Positions 36,701 through 49,300 of a DNA stretch of 64,000 nucleotides are shown one piece after another. The translations under genes and the position numbers were made by a program. Source of the stretch: Symsagittifera roscoffensis (Eukaryota; Xenacoelomorpha; Acoela; Convolutidae); contig NC_087068.1 in assembly GCF_963678635.1 (NCBI RefSeq), positions 30,010,318 through 30,074,317 of the forward strand, given 5' to 3'. The notes under the pieces were generated by a model. The model did not search any database and was not told the DNA's origin. It saw only the letters and a program-made list of their open reading frames with translations. Position 1 is the stretch's first letter, and every line of letters starts with the position of its first letter.

Positions 36701-39700
36701 TCTAAGGTGCCGTATTTATGTCCTTTAATTAATTCTGATCATCTATTATCACGGCGGCAGATGTATGAGGGAAAGTGGACACCCCATTCTACCTGAGCAC
36801 GCAAATGGTCCCCTTTGTAGCTAGTTTCTGACATCTTTTTTGGGCCAAGCAACATTAATTTGTTTTTGAAAACACCTCAGGGGCCAAAACTTATTAATAC
36901 TTGTGATGGGGGGGGGGGGGAGCGACAAAAACTCATTTAAAAAAAAATAAGTTTCGATATAACAGAAAACGAATAACACATACTTTGCCATTATTCACAT
37001 TTGAGTTTGGTTCACATACTTTGCCATTATTCACATTAGTCAGCATATAGACATCAAATAGTAAAACAAAGTTACCATGCTTGTGACTGTTATTTTTAGT
37101 TTGGGTTTGTGTATATAGCAGCTTTCGATAAAAAAAGGGTTAATATGTGCATTTTCTCGATTAGTGGCGTGAGGGTGTGTTGGGCAGAGTGTTTCGTGAC
37201 TACGCCAGTTCTCCCAAGGCACACCGCAAGTGGATCATATTCGACGGACCAATAGACTCAGTCTGGATTGAGAACCTCAACACGGGTGAGAAGTTTTTTT
37301 TATAGCAGTTAAATGGATGGAGCTCAATTTGTTACTGATGTGGTACACGCTAGCTTGAAACATGCGAGAGGCTATAGTTTATATTCATACTAATTATTAT
37401 TCTTTTCAATGCTGTTTTTTTTTCTTGCGATTAGCATGTGATATCAAATCCGGGAATAAACTTTTTTGTTAAAGTTTTTTTTAAAGCAGAAACACTTTTC
37501 TCCTGAAGTTGGCCTTCGCCAATTTTTTTTATTTATTTTTGGCACTTATTGCCCATTTTAAGTCGTTTTGCATCCCTGCTGAAAACTGCAAGTAATTATC
37601 AATATAAAAAACCTTTTAGCTGATGGTAATGGTGCACCAGTACCAATAGCTAAAGAGATTTCTTTTTTCAATTGTTATGCTCCGACGACTCTCGAAGAGA
37701 AAGAAAGAACTTTGGCGTAAGGTCTATTTTTATAAAATTATTTTTTTAGCCCATTTTGACAAGCATTAACGCTCTGTCTTAACAATATAGATTGCTTTTT
37801 CTATTTTTGTTCTCCTACTACAACTGCTTTTGTTAAAAAAAAACTTGCGGGAAATTTAGATTGCTTTTTTCTTGTATTTTCTACTTCAATTGCTTTTATT
37901 GGAAAAAAGAACTTGCGGGAAATTTAGACGAAACAATTTACAAAAAAAATTTTTCGATTGTTTTTTAAAATCTCATTGGTTTCTGAGTTACTTTACTTTC
38001 ATCAACTTCGTTGAAACATTAATTGATATGAGCAGTGCAATAGACATTTTGTTCCAACTTTCGAAGAAAAATATATGATCGGGGTGGTTTTTGTTGTCCA
38101 CGCAAAATCAGCTACCATAAATAATAATCGGACAGCGTTGAGTTATATATTATATAAAAGAACTTTCAGTCGTGATTCGAACGTCATTAAAAAAGTTCAA
38201 ATAGTTTTTCACAGTGTCGAGAAAAACCAGTGTGAAATTTTTGATTTTTGGTCTTATTTCAAGCTAGTTATTAAGGTAGTTAGTAATTGCAATAGCTTAA
38301 TTAAGCTTAATTTAGGCCGTTAAAACTTAGTTTTACCCAGGTGAAAGTAGTTTTTGAAGTTGGTTACCGCAATTTTGGGAATCAAAAACTTGAAACTTCA
38401 AAAAACGGCCGCAAAAAACTTTTAAAAAATTTTGTGTTTTTTCGCGTTTTTTTTTTAAATTTTCTGGCCATTTTCTTTCAAAAGTTTTTTTTTCGGTTGA
38501 CCTTTGATACTATGACTCTCAAATATGCCTAAATTCTAAATTTCTATCACAAAAGCAGAAAAAAACGACACCAATTTGAGAAAACATATTTAATTTTTCT
38601 TAAGAATGTGGTCGGACAAATCTGTGCTACTTGCACAGTAACCGGCTACAATTGTTTTTTATTTACCAATTTTACAAACTTGCGGTAAATTTTAAACAAA
38701 TAAATTGCACGAAAAAATATTCAATTTTTTATTAAAATTTAATTGGTTAATGAGTTACTTTTCTTTGAAAAACTTCGTTCAAGCATACTCTGATGCAGTG
38801 CAATAGGTTTTCTTGTGCCGACTTTCGGGAAGGTTTTCTTGTTTACCAATTTTACAAAACGCTTAGTCTCTCATTGATTCGATCTCTTTATCTCTTGTTA
38901 CCCAACCGGGTGTATACATCGCTCTACGATCCTGCCACAAGTCTGACTAAACTACTCATTTTATAATTTAAAAGCGTGGCGATTTATCCCGCTCTTTAAA
39001 ATTGTTCCAGATTATTTTGAGGCAGTTAATTAGGTTTCTCAATTTGTAACACTTACAATTTGATCAGCCTAAAAAGTCATATTTTGCCAATATTTATTAT
39101 ATCAAAAAGTATCCGATAGATCATTATAATCAAATCCAAATTGGTTTTAAAAATTCCGTTTTCTTCGAAAGTCGTAACAATAAAGCTTAGAAAAAGAGGT
39201 CTGGGAAAGTCCGGAAACTTGAGAAAATTTTTACAAAGTAGTTTTTGTTCGAATATTTGTGAGAAGTTTCGGCTCAAGACAAAACTTTCATCTCAGTGAT
39301 GCATTAAGCATCTGTCACTTTAGGGAGGAAAACTAAGTGTGAATCAGAAAATTGAAAATTTTTTCGACAAATTTTTGAGATCGAAGATCTTAATCATAAG
39401 TTTAACATGTTTTGTTTATGAGAAAAAAAATTAAAAAATCTTTTTAGTTTTAGCAATTTAATAGAAGAAAATTATTTTTTGCTACATTGCTTTCCCATTC
39501 CAGTGACTGATATGCTTTTCTTCTCTTCAAGTATCAAAACAATATATCACAAGGAACAGTATAATGCATAACATTACAATTCCAAACTGTGCACTGGGTA
39601 GGCGCACAATTTTGTGTCTGTATGTTCCTGGATTCCAGAGGCAAGTCTTTAAACTTGTTCTAAAATGTAAGTGGATTCCACAGACGAAACTTCAGTGGAT

Positions 39701-40279
39701 TTCGCGTACAATTATTATTAACGTAAGTTTGTCGGCACATTGATTTTGTTGCGTAGTCCGCAACGAGCGAATATACTTATTTGCTCCGGGCTCCGCAAAT
39801 GTAAGCGGATTTCGCAAATGTACGTGGATTTCGCAAACTTATGCGGATTCCGCCTACAATTTGCGGATTCCGTTTACAGTTTGCGGAATCCGCTTACAGT
39901 TTGCGGATTTCGCTTACAGTTTGCGGATTCCGCTTACAATTTGCGGATTTCACTTACAAATGTGGATTCCGCGACAGCTTAAGTTTAGTAAGCACATATA
40001 ATATTATTTGTTCATGGATTCCACAAACTGGTTCAGGATTCCACACGTTTTTTTGCCTGTATTTGGAACGATTTTGAGCAGCACAGTGTTTCAGCTATTT
40101 GTACGTGGAATCCAAAACAGAAGAGAAGATCAAAAAAATAGCAATGTTGCGGATTTCGCGACAAATCTAATTTTTGCCTGTTGCGGAATCCGCTTACAAT
40201 TCACAAAATGCACAGTTTGGCCTCGTAATGTAATTTAAGTTTATTAACTTTTTTGTTCAATTTTGAAGTTAAAATATAC

Positions 40280-40322
<43 letters not shown>

Positions 40323-43300
40323 CTACAATAAGTCGAGATATATCTCTTTTGGGTCGCGCAAAGTCTCACAAAATTTTTGATCAAGCTTACTTTTTCAACG
40401 TTTTTTAGTCGCTCAAAGTTGTGACGTATCTAACTTTTGGTTCGCTCATTTTTGCGATATAATTTTTTTGGTACTCAAGGTCGCGAAGGATTTGTTGGTT
40501 GGACAAAGTTGTGGTATTTATATTTTGAGTCGCAACAGACGTCGTTTCTTTTGCGCGAGAATGCAATTCTCATGCTAATGTTTCTTTATAATCAACTTTT
40601 TCTTCACCTTTTTTTCCAATCAGGGGTCAAAAAGACTGTGGACTGTTTGATTTACTAAACTTCTTTATTCCATTTAGTGCTGGACGACAATAAGAAACTT
40701 TGTCTAATGAGTGGTGAGATTGTGCAGATGACAGACAGTATGACCTTGATCTTCGAGACGATGGATCTGGGACAGGCATCCCCCGCAACGGTGAGTAAAA
40801 AGATCAAAATCTTGCGTTCAATCGGTAACTGAACACTTGTGATAATGTGATGTCCCTGCTCCCCCACCCATGTTGTTTGAAAGAGTTTTTGTAGTTAATC
40901 GGACAATTCGCAGCAATGTTATGTAACAGCTCCGTATGTCTGGCCGGTTTATATGATACCTGAGGGTTGTTTCAAGTACCAGCGAGTTAATTGCTTACTT
41001 TAATTAAGACTGTCGTGCTGTCGTGTGTTTAGGTATCCCGATGTGGTATGATCTACACTGAACAGTCCCAACTGGGCTGGCGTCCCCTTGTGAACATCTG
41101 GCTGAAGAGACAGACCAAACTGACAGAGTCAGGGTACACTGCAGCAATGGTTGAATTCTTCCTCCCCAAATTGTTCGAGTTCATTCACGCACAGTGCTCG
41201 GTGAGATTGTGAAAAGTTTCAGTTGAAAAACTGTTCATACTGAAGTTGAAATTAATTTTCTAAGGTAATGCTAATAACTGGTGCTAAAAATTTTTTAAAT
41301 AGTTCAGAACCAACTATTTTTTTTATCTTCGTCTCGTCAAAGATCTTTTTTCGACGAAGAGAAGATAAGCCAATTTTTCTCTGGCTGTGAAATAATACAC
41401 AGTTGTCCTCGTTTCACCCTTGGTTGAATATAATTTTGAATGTCAAATATTTCATGTACTCAGATGCTGGTTGTGTGCTCTGAAAGCCACCTGGCCCAGA
41501 GTGTAATAAATCTGTACGAGGGACTCATCAGTCAACATCTGGGCAGAAATACCGACCAGTTCACCGACTGGCAAGTGGTGAGTCATCATCCACCAGCAAA
41601 CTGTTCAGTAAACTTGTTCAGCAAACAGCAAAGTGTTCAGTAAACTATAGAAGATATAAAGGATCTGCATTTTTCAACCGTCTACACACACCTTAGCCAG
41701 CACAAAATGGTCCTTTAATATCGATACGATAGAAAAATACGGTCTTTAAGCTAGTGGGCGAATGAAACCTATACAACCTTCGGTACGTTTAGTGCGTATC
41801 CGCATGGCTGGATTCCGGTATCTTCAGGCCATCACATGATCTACACAGTTTAATTGAATAGGGGACAATCGATTAAAAGCTACAAGTGGTCAAGAGCATT
41901 CAAGCGGTACTATTTAGAGAAAAAACAGCAATTCGTATCAAGGAAAGCCGGTTTCTGTGCAAGTATCACAGAATATTCCGACCATATAAAAAGTGTTTTT
42001 TTTTCACGTCTTTCATCAACTATTCATGTTTTTTGCGCGTGGTGTGATAAAACACTCTAAAGAAAACCAACAATGTTGGCATATTCGACAGCCACAGTAC
42101 GATAGGCAGATCGAATAACGGTTTTTGTAGAAAAACTTGGAAATTTTTTAAAAATCTATTTTGTTTTTTTTTTCGAATTTTTTTTGCAGAAACTGTTTTT
42201 TATTTCAAAAAAGGCGCCAAAACCTTTTAAAAAATTAATTGGAGTGAAGCTGAAATTTTATGGCTCATTCTTCCATAATAAGGCCGCTCACTTGCTTTAC
42301 TTGCTCGAAATTAGACAAAAGTTCAAAAATATCAACCGGTTTTTCTTGACACTGGTAAAAACTTTTGATATTTTTAATGTCGATAAATCACGACTGAAAG
42401 GGCTTTAAGTTAATTTATTACTCGACACAAATGGATGATTATTTGTGGTAAATCACTTTGGTTGAAAATTAAAATAAGCCTGTTCGCTCACCTTATTTTT
42501 ACACTGAGGAAAACATTTCAAAATTTGTTAATGGAGTTTAAATTACAAATTAAAAGGCGTTTAATGGCGTTTGAATTGCAAAATGAAAAAAAAGAAAAAA
42601 AGAAAAAAAAACTAAACACACTCGAACACAAAGCTCATTCCAAATTTCAATGATCCGAGCAACAAGGTTCTGGCAAATAGCAACCTTTGCTGCGCTGCGA
42701 TCCTATTCGACAGGAGAGAAGTAGTGCGCGTGAACTAGTGTTTACCGCTCAGTCTACTGCTTTGAATTCTCGCTGGTCCGAAATATTGCCTGATGTGAGT
42801 TTTCATTGATTTCAAAAAGCGCGAATTGTCGTTTCAACCAAATGCCGCATTCCACGAGTTGTCGCTTCGAGCTAATAAGTGATATGATTTTGTCAACTGA
42901 GCGTGTTTAGATTAATTAGAGATGAATTGACAGTTCTATCAATCCTAATTTCTATAGAAATAGGACCTTAAATTCACAAATTTTCTGACTGCCGTTCAAG
43001 GTCTTTGGAGCAGTCTTTGTTTTAACAATATTGATGAAATTTTCACCAAAAAATGAAGAAAAAAATCTAACGAACCTAGAAACTTTATCGAGTTTTTTTC
43101 CAAAAATTATCCCCCCACACGCCACATAGAGTATAAAGTGATCGATTTCACACCTAGTGACGTAACAAGTATGACAAATAGCCTGCTTCAACTGATTCGG
43201 AACGAATTCTAAGACGGATTAAATCTCCGACTACGCGTTAATAGCGCGAAACATACCGGCCATTAATTGTCTCATTTGCTCAAATTTGTAATCTTTAAAC

Positions 43301-46300
43301 ACCCATAAGTTTTTATAAAAATTATCATAGATAAAATATATTTTCAAGTTTGAGCTAAAGACAACATTATCTTTTGAATGATTCTGAAATTTTTTTTCAA
43401 GATTTGCTAGCTAAAAAGTAGAATTTTGTCTGCATAAAAAACGACCCCGAGCACGAATCTTCCGTCACCTTTTTCGAAAACTGGAAAAAAAAGGCACTGG
43501 ATTCAGAATTAAAATGGGATCGAAATAACTGTGTCAGTCTTAAAAACTTTGACTGTAACGTTACCAATTCAAAAAAATTCACAAAGAAGCAGCTTTCTGT
43601 CGAAAGCTAATATCTATTATACACACATTGAAGTTCTAACGATAACGATTATCAATTGACAACAGTTTTTAATCCGACTTTCGATACGAAAAAAATGGAA
43701 TATTTGTGCTCGGGGTGAGTGTTTTTTCTTCAGACAAATTTCGACTTTTTAACTAGCCATTTTTGACGGGATTTTTTTTATTTTGTTCGAAAAGTATTGT
43801 TGTCCTGAGCTTAAATTTGAAAAGATATTTTACCTATGACCATTTTTCGTAAAGTTGTGGGGGTTTAAAGATTGACATTTTGGCCAATTTGGGACAATTA
43901 ACTATATTTCGCACTCTTAACGCGTAAGCGGAGATTTAATCCGTTCTAGAAATCGTTCCAAATTGTTAAAAGAAACTTATTTGCCATAATGGATTGTTAG
44001 TAGCAGCAAAATGTATTCTTCTTATCTTTATGTAGCGTGTCGAGGGATAGTTTTCATAAAAAAGTTCAAAATTCAAAAAAAAAATTAATTTTTTTTCATT
44101 CATTTTTTTCTTTTATTACTGCTCCATAAACCTTAAAAGGCAGTCGGAACACTCAGGGCTTCGCCCTGATACGAGCAGTCTTGTTTCTATAAGGCTCCTC
44201 TTCTAAAATTTATCTCTGGGTAACTTATTATTCAGACTTATGAAACGAAAGTAACGGAGTGTTTGTGCTCGGGTGGGTTTTTTTTCTTCAGACAATTTTC
44301 GACTTTTTAACAGGCCATTTTTGACGGATTTTTAAAAATCATTCGAAAGCTATTGTTATCCTGAGCTTAAAAATGAAAACATCTTTTACCTGTAATCATT
44401 TTCCGTAATGTTATGGGGGTTAAAAGATTGCCATCTTGGCCAATTTGGGACAATTAACGCGCTATATATTTCGCGCTCTTTCGTGCTATTTAATCCGTCA
44501 TAGAAATTGTTCCAAATTGATTGAAAGAAACTTATTTGCCATTATTGATTTGTTAAAAGGAGCGAAATTTATCCTTTTGTTTTTTATGGCGTGTGTCTCA
44601 AATAATCTCAAATATTAGAGAAAAAAACACATTTAATTTTATTACATTTTTTTTAAATGTTAATACTGCTTCATAAACCGTAAAAGGCAGTCGGGACATT
44701 CAGGGCTGCGCAATGATACGAGCAGTCTTGTTTCAATTTTTGAATCTACGAGACACAGAAATTGCACTTTTAGTTTTCAACTGATGAGTCGAACGAATAT
44801 TTTGTGCACATATTTGTCGTTTTATCTACATTTTATTTTGATTTTTATCTTCAATTTTTATGGCCAAAGTTTGATATATGGGAAATAAAAGTAATTAAAA
44901 TGATTTAATCGAAAACAGCATAAGTAGTTATAATGCGTTGTTGTTCCGACTTTCGATACGAAAGTAACGGAATATTTGTGCTCGGGGTGGGTTTTTTTTT
45001 CTTCAGACAAATTTCGACTTTTTAACTAGCCATTTTTGACAAATTTTTTTTTATTTCATTCAAAAAGTATCGTTGTCCTGAGCTTAAAATTGAAAAAATG
45101 TTTCACCTGTGATCATTATTTCTAAAGTTACGAGGGTTTAAAAATTGCCATTTTGGCCATTTTGGCCAGTTTGGGACAATAAACGCGCGATATAATTCGC
45201 GCTATTAACGCGTAAGCAGAGATTTAATCCGTCTTATAAATCGTTCCAAATTGGTTGAACGAAGCTTATTTATTATAATTGATTTTTTACAAGGAACGAA
45301 ATCTACCTTTTTGTACTTTATATGGCGTGTGGGGGGATGATTTTCATAAAAAATTTCAAATTTTAGAAAAAAAAATTTTCATTTTCTTTTATTTCATTTA
45401 TTTTTTTTATGTTATTTCTGCTGCTTCATAAACCTTAAAAGGCAGTCGGAACATTCTGGGCTTCGCATGATACGAGCATTCTTGTTTGGTTATACAAACA
45501 AAAATCGTCGGAGAAATTTGTCGGAAAAATTGTCGGTTGCTCAAACAAAAATCCCTGTAATTAGCTCAAGATGTTTCAATTTTCGGACTCAAAACTGTTC
45601 AATGGAAAACTAAAGATCACAGCTGGGCACCCTCATAAGTTTATTTCAACATAAAAACTCGAATATTTGTGAAGCTTTTTGACACATTTCAGCAGAAAGT
45701 CATCAGTTTGTTTGGTTCCTGCATTTCAACCATGAAGCTTAATTAATCATAAAAAACAACAAAAATATGAAAAAGTAATAGTTTTGTTTGTTCGTTAAAT
45801 AATTTTTTGTTGCTATTTTACCTGTGCTTTTCTCCTTTTTTGGATGATGCGAAGTTAAATTTGGCTTAGGAGAAAAAGTTCACGCCACCTTCTTGACCAA
45901 TTCAACTGTTTAAAAACACAAATATCGATTCAAATCAGTTTCCAGTGGTAGGTTCAAAACGAAAGTTTAAAAACTAACGCGGCATTAAAATCAGGCTTCA
46001 CTAAAGTCCGTCAACTCTAATTAGCGCTCTTTTTTCTCCAAAATAGTCATTTCCGTAAATTTCTGCTCGTACGGCAGAATTCTCTTGAACGTTAAATCAA
46101 GAAAGTTCAAAAAATTTTGTTCAAAACTTTCTAGCAACGGCTATCTTACGACTTTCGAAATAACTGAATTGAAAGGACTTCTTAGTAGAAAATGCTGTAA
46201 TCTCGAAGGTCAACGATCCTAGAAAATTAACTAAAGCACTTTTCTATACAACACGTGATCAGAGTTTTGAATTTTTTTCTTTCTTCATGACAAAGCATTG

Positions 46301-49300
46301 GTTGGTGTATAAGAGCAGAGAAGATGATAATTGATTTTCGAAAATTTTGATTGTGCTGCTACCCCAAAATCAAGCCAATTTCAAGTATTTTCAAGTAGCA
46401 TTATTTTAATATTACCTATTTGTTCTTTTATTTTAGTGAACTATACGATCGTTTTTGATAAAAAAAATTCATTTCGAACTAGTTCATTTTAAAATTGTAG
46501 TCATTGCTGGTTTTTCGTCAAAGCACAATTATGTTGTCTGGTTAGAAAATAGCTGTACCCTCGGTTGCCAAACCTGGGGGAGCTAACAAAGCCAAAAGGA
46601 GGTATGACCCTATCATACGAAAGCGGAACATGGCTCTACTGGCTGCGAAAACAGCAGCCAAAGCCAACCTAAGTCACAAACACGACAGATTCAAACTGCT
46701 GCATGTCGTAAGTTTGACTCGTAATGCAGACTTTAATGAGTGTGTTGAATGTATCTTTTTGTGTATTTTAATTCATTTTTTGTTCTATTTATTGTACCAT
46801 TTTTTGTAATGTTTATTGTAGCTTTCAGAAGCCCTTCTGAAATCTTGTGAAAACATTCTGCAACCAAGATGGCGATTTACGATCAGTTTATATGTTTGCT
46901 TTGAATTGAACTGTCGAACTGTTTAGAACCTGATGATATTTGCTCTGAATCACGCACTCGGAAACTACCTGACAGACGAAAGCCGAGTGAAGTTCGGCGA
47001 GTTTCTTCGCAGCCTGTGCGCCACTCCTGACTTCCAAGAAATGCAATTGGAAAACTTTGTACCCCTCCCAGAAACCGAGGATTGTTTCGACGTTGTTTAC
47101 GAGGTAAGCAATCTTAAATGAAAATTGCTTTTCATTTTTGAAAAAATTGAAAATTGATTCAAAATTGAATGTTCATAACTGTTTCAGACTTGCCTGATCG
47201 AAAATGAAGAGGGAGAGGTAAATTCTTCCTTTTATTTTTTTTAATGTGCTTTATGAAGTCACATGAATCATCATTAGTAAATTGTTTGTGATGTACTCAA
47301 AAATACAGGAAGCGTTTTATTACATTTTAGACTACTTGAAAGCAGGCAACCAGTATCTCACGCAGCAACCCCCTTTTATACATTATACAAACCCCTTGGA
47401 CTAGGTTATTACGCAATTCAATGTTTTCAAAATAAAATTTGATTCTTCGTAGAAAAATTACGAGCGCCAATGGGTGACGTGGAAACAGCTCGGAAGCAGC
47501 AACCTCAACAACATCATGGCCTCAAAACAGGCCATACATGAAGTGACCATACCCACTACAGAGTCCATACGCTTCAACTACATAGTTCAGGTAGACACAT
47601 CTTATATAAACTTGATAGCCGTGATCGCATTGCCATCAGCAAGTGAATTTACTAGTTTGGAACCTGATATTTTTTCAAAAATAGTGGCTTTGAAGTCTTT
47701 TAACGATCCGATGAGGCTCAATTAATGTCTCGTTATTTCTTGACTGTGATAGTCTCGGTTCAACATTTTTTCTTTTATTTTTCTTTTTGATATACAGTGT
47801 CTACATTGTCTTTGCATCTCATTTAGTCCCCTGTCGAACGCCCGACCTTCTTAAACTCTTCTGCATCTTTATTTAAATTGTACTGGAGTAAGTTAAATTG
47901 GAGTGAAAGTGCGCAAATTAAAAGATTGACATTTAAATTACAGAGAAAGCATAGTGCGAAAAATGGAAAAAGAAAGTCATTTTAAGTGGGCTACTTAGGC
48001 TCTGAGTGTGCAGTTCAGTTCGAATGTGTTGGCAATTGGGGGCACTGGGACTGGGAAGACAGTGATCATGAGTCACTTCCTCAAGTTGGACTCCACCAAG
48101 ACCACCCACCATCCCATGTGGGTCAACTTCGCCACTCAGACCACCGCCACACAGGCACTGGTCAGTTAGTTTGTTTGCATCATTGAGTTAAGTTTCTAAC
48201 GCTTTTGATCCACCAAAATAGCCTTACAAGGGGGCTATTCTCGTGCAAGAAGGACCGATTGCGCGAAATTTCTTATCCAATGAACGCCCTTCAAATGGTC
48301 CAAAAATCCAAAGGATTTTGTCGCTTATTTCATTCAAACTTATGAATTCTGAATTCTGGTTGGCTGACATAACATTTGGGCATTTGGTCCTTCGCGCATG
48401 AGGGATTTCTACGCATAAAAGAAGTCCCCACATACGGGGTGTTCAAGTAGTTTACAAATTTATGTTCATGGTAAAAAATTGGGTGATTTTTTTTGGTGAC
48501 TTATTTCGGTTTTGAAATGCTTTCTTCATAAAATGCTGCCAAGTGGTTAAAATAACTTCTGTTTCTGTGCAGGACTACGTGATGAGTAAGTTGGAGAAGA
48601 GGAAGAAGGGTTTCTTTGGACCCCCAGTGGGCAAGAAGGCCCTGCTGATGGTGGATGATGTGAACATGCCACAGCCAGAGGAGTTCGGATCCCAGCCGGC
48701 TGTTGAACTACTCGCACAATTGTTCAACCACCAATTTTGGTAAGAAACGGGTCTCAAACATATTAAATTTATATAAAATTTTGGGAAAAGCTACCTATAA
48801 ATCTCGTATTGCCAAATTGCGTTTACTGTTTTTGATCAAATAGGATTTTTCGTTGTGATGCTATTTGCTTTATGGAACTCAAAGTTTCAAAAAAGATTCG
48901 CTTTTTACAACGTCAGTTGGTTATGTTGTGTTTTATTGATCGCCATTAATTTATAAACACAGCTTGTGTTTCAATTATATTAAGTGTCTGTGGTTAACAA
49001 GTTTCCTCAATTCTGTCCATCCAAATCGCCAGGTACGACAAGGAAAACAACAAGGCCACTATCATGGACACACAAGTGATGGCGGCAATGAATCCCTTCA
49101 GAGGGGCCTCTTCAGTGTCCCCCAGATTCATGCGCCACTTCAACGTACTCGCCTTCTCCTCCTTCTCCAATGAGTCACTGCAGAGAATATTCACTACCCA
49201 ATTCAACATGTATCTAGAGGTGAGTACATGCTGACTTAAAATTTATGATCGTTTATGAAAAATTTATGATCCCATCTAGGAGTAAGGCAACAAATCCCAC

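Larger units (their letters stand above)
37286..40677 (+). other. Intron 26 (3.4 kb)
   Basis: Holds a ~72-bp tandem duplication (37791-37928, ACTTGCGGGAAATTTAGA twice), a C-family copy flanked by direct repeats (37900-38850), a full family B MITE (39572-40230), a GA microsatellite and a short 'gcgcaaagtc' field (40340-40560). 38860-39570 shows nothing. Confidence 0.6.
41578..46545 (+). other. Intron 29 (5 kb)
   Basis: Contains C11 on the minus strand, then four family D copies (one inverted, three direct). 41578-41937 and 45488-46545 show nothing further. Confidence 0.65.

Noticed and set aside
39790-39975. Regularly spaced ~20-bp repeats resembling a CRISPR array
   Set aside because: Units are contiguous and degenerate with no unique spacers, inside a eukaryotic MITE.
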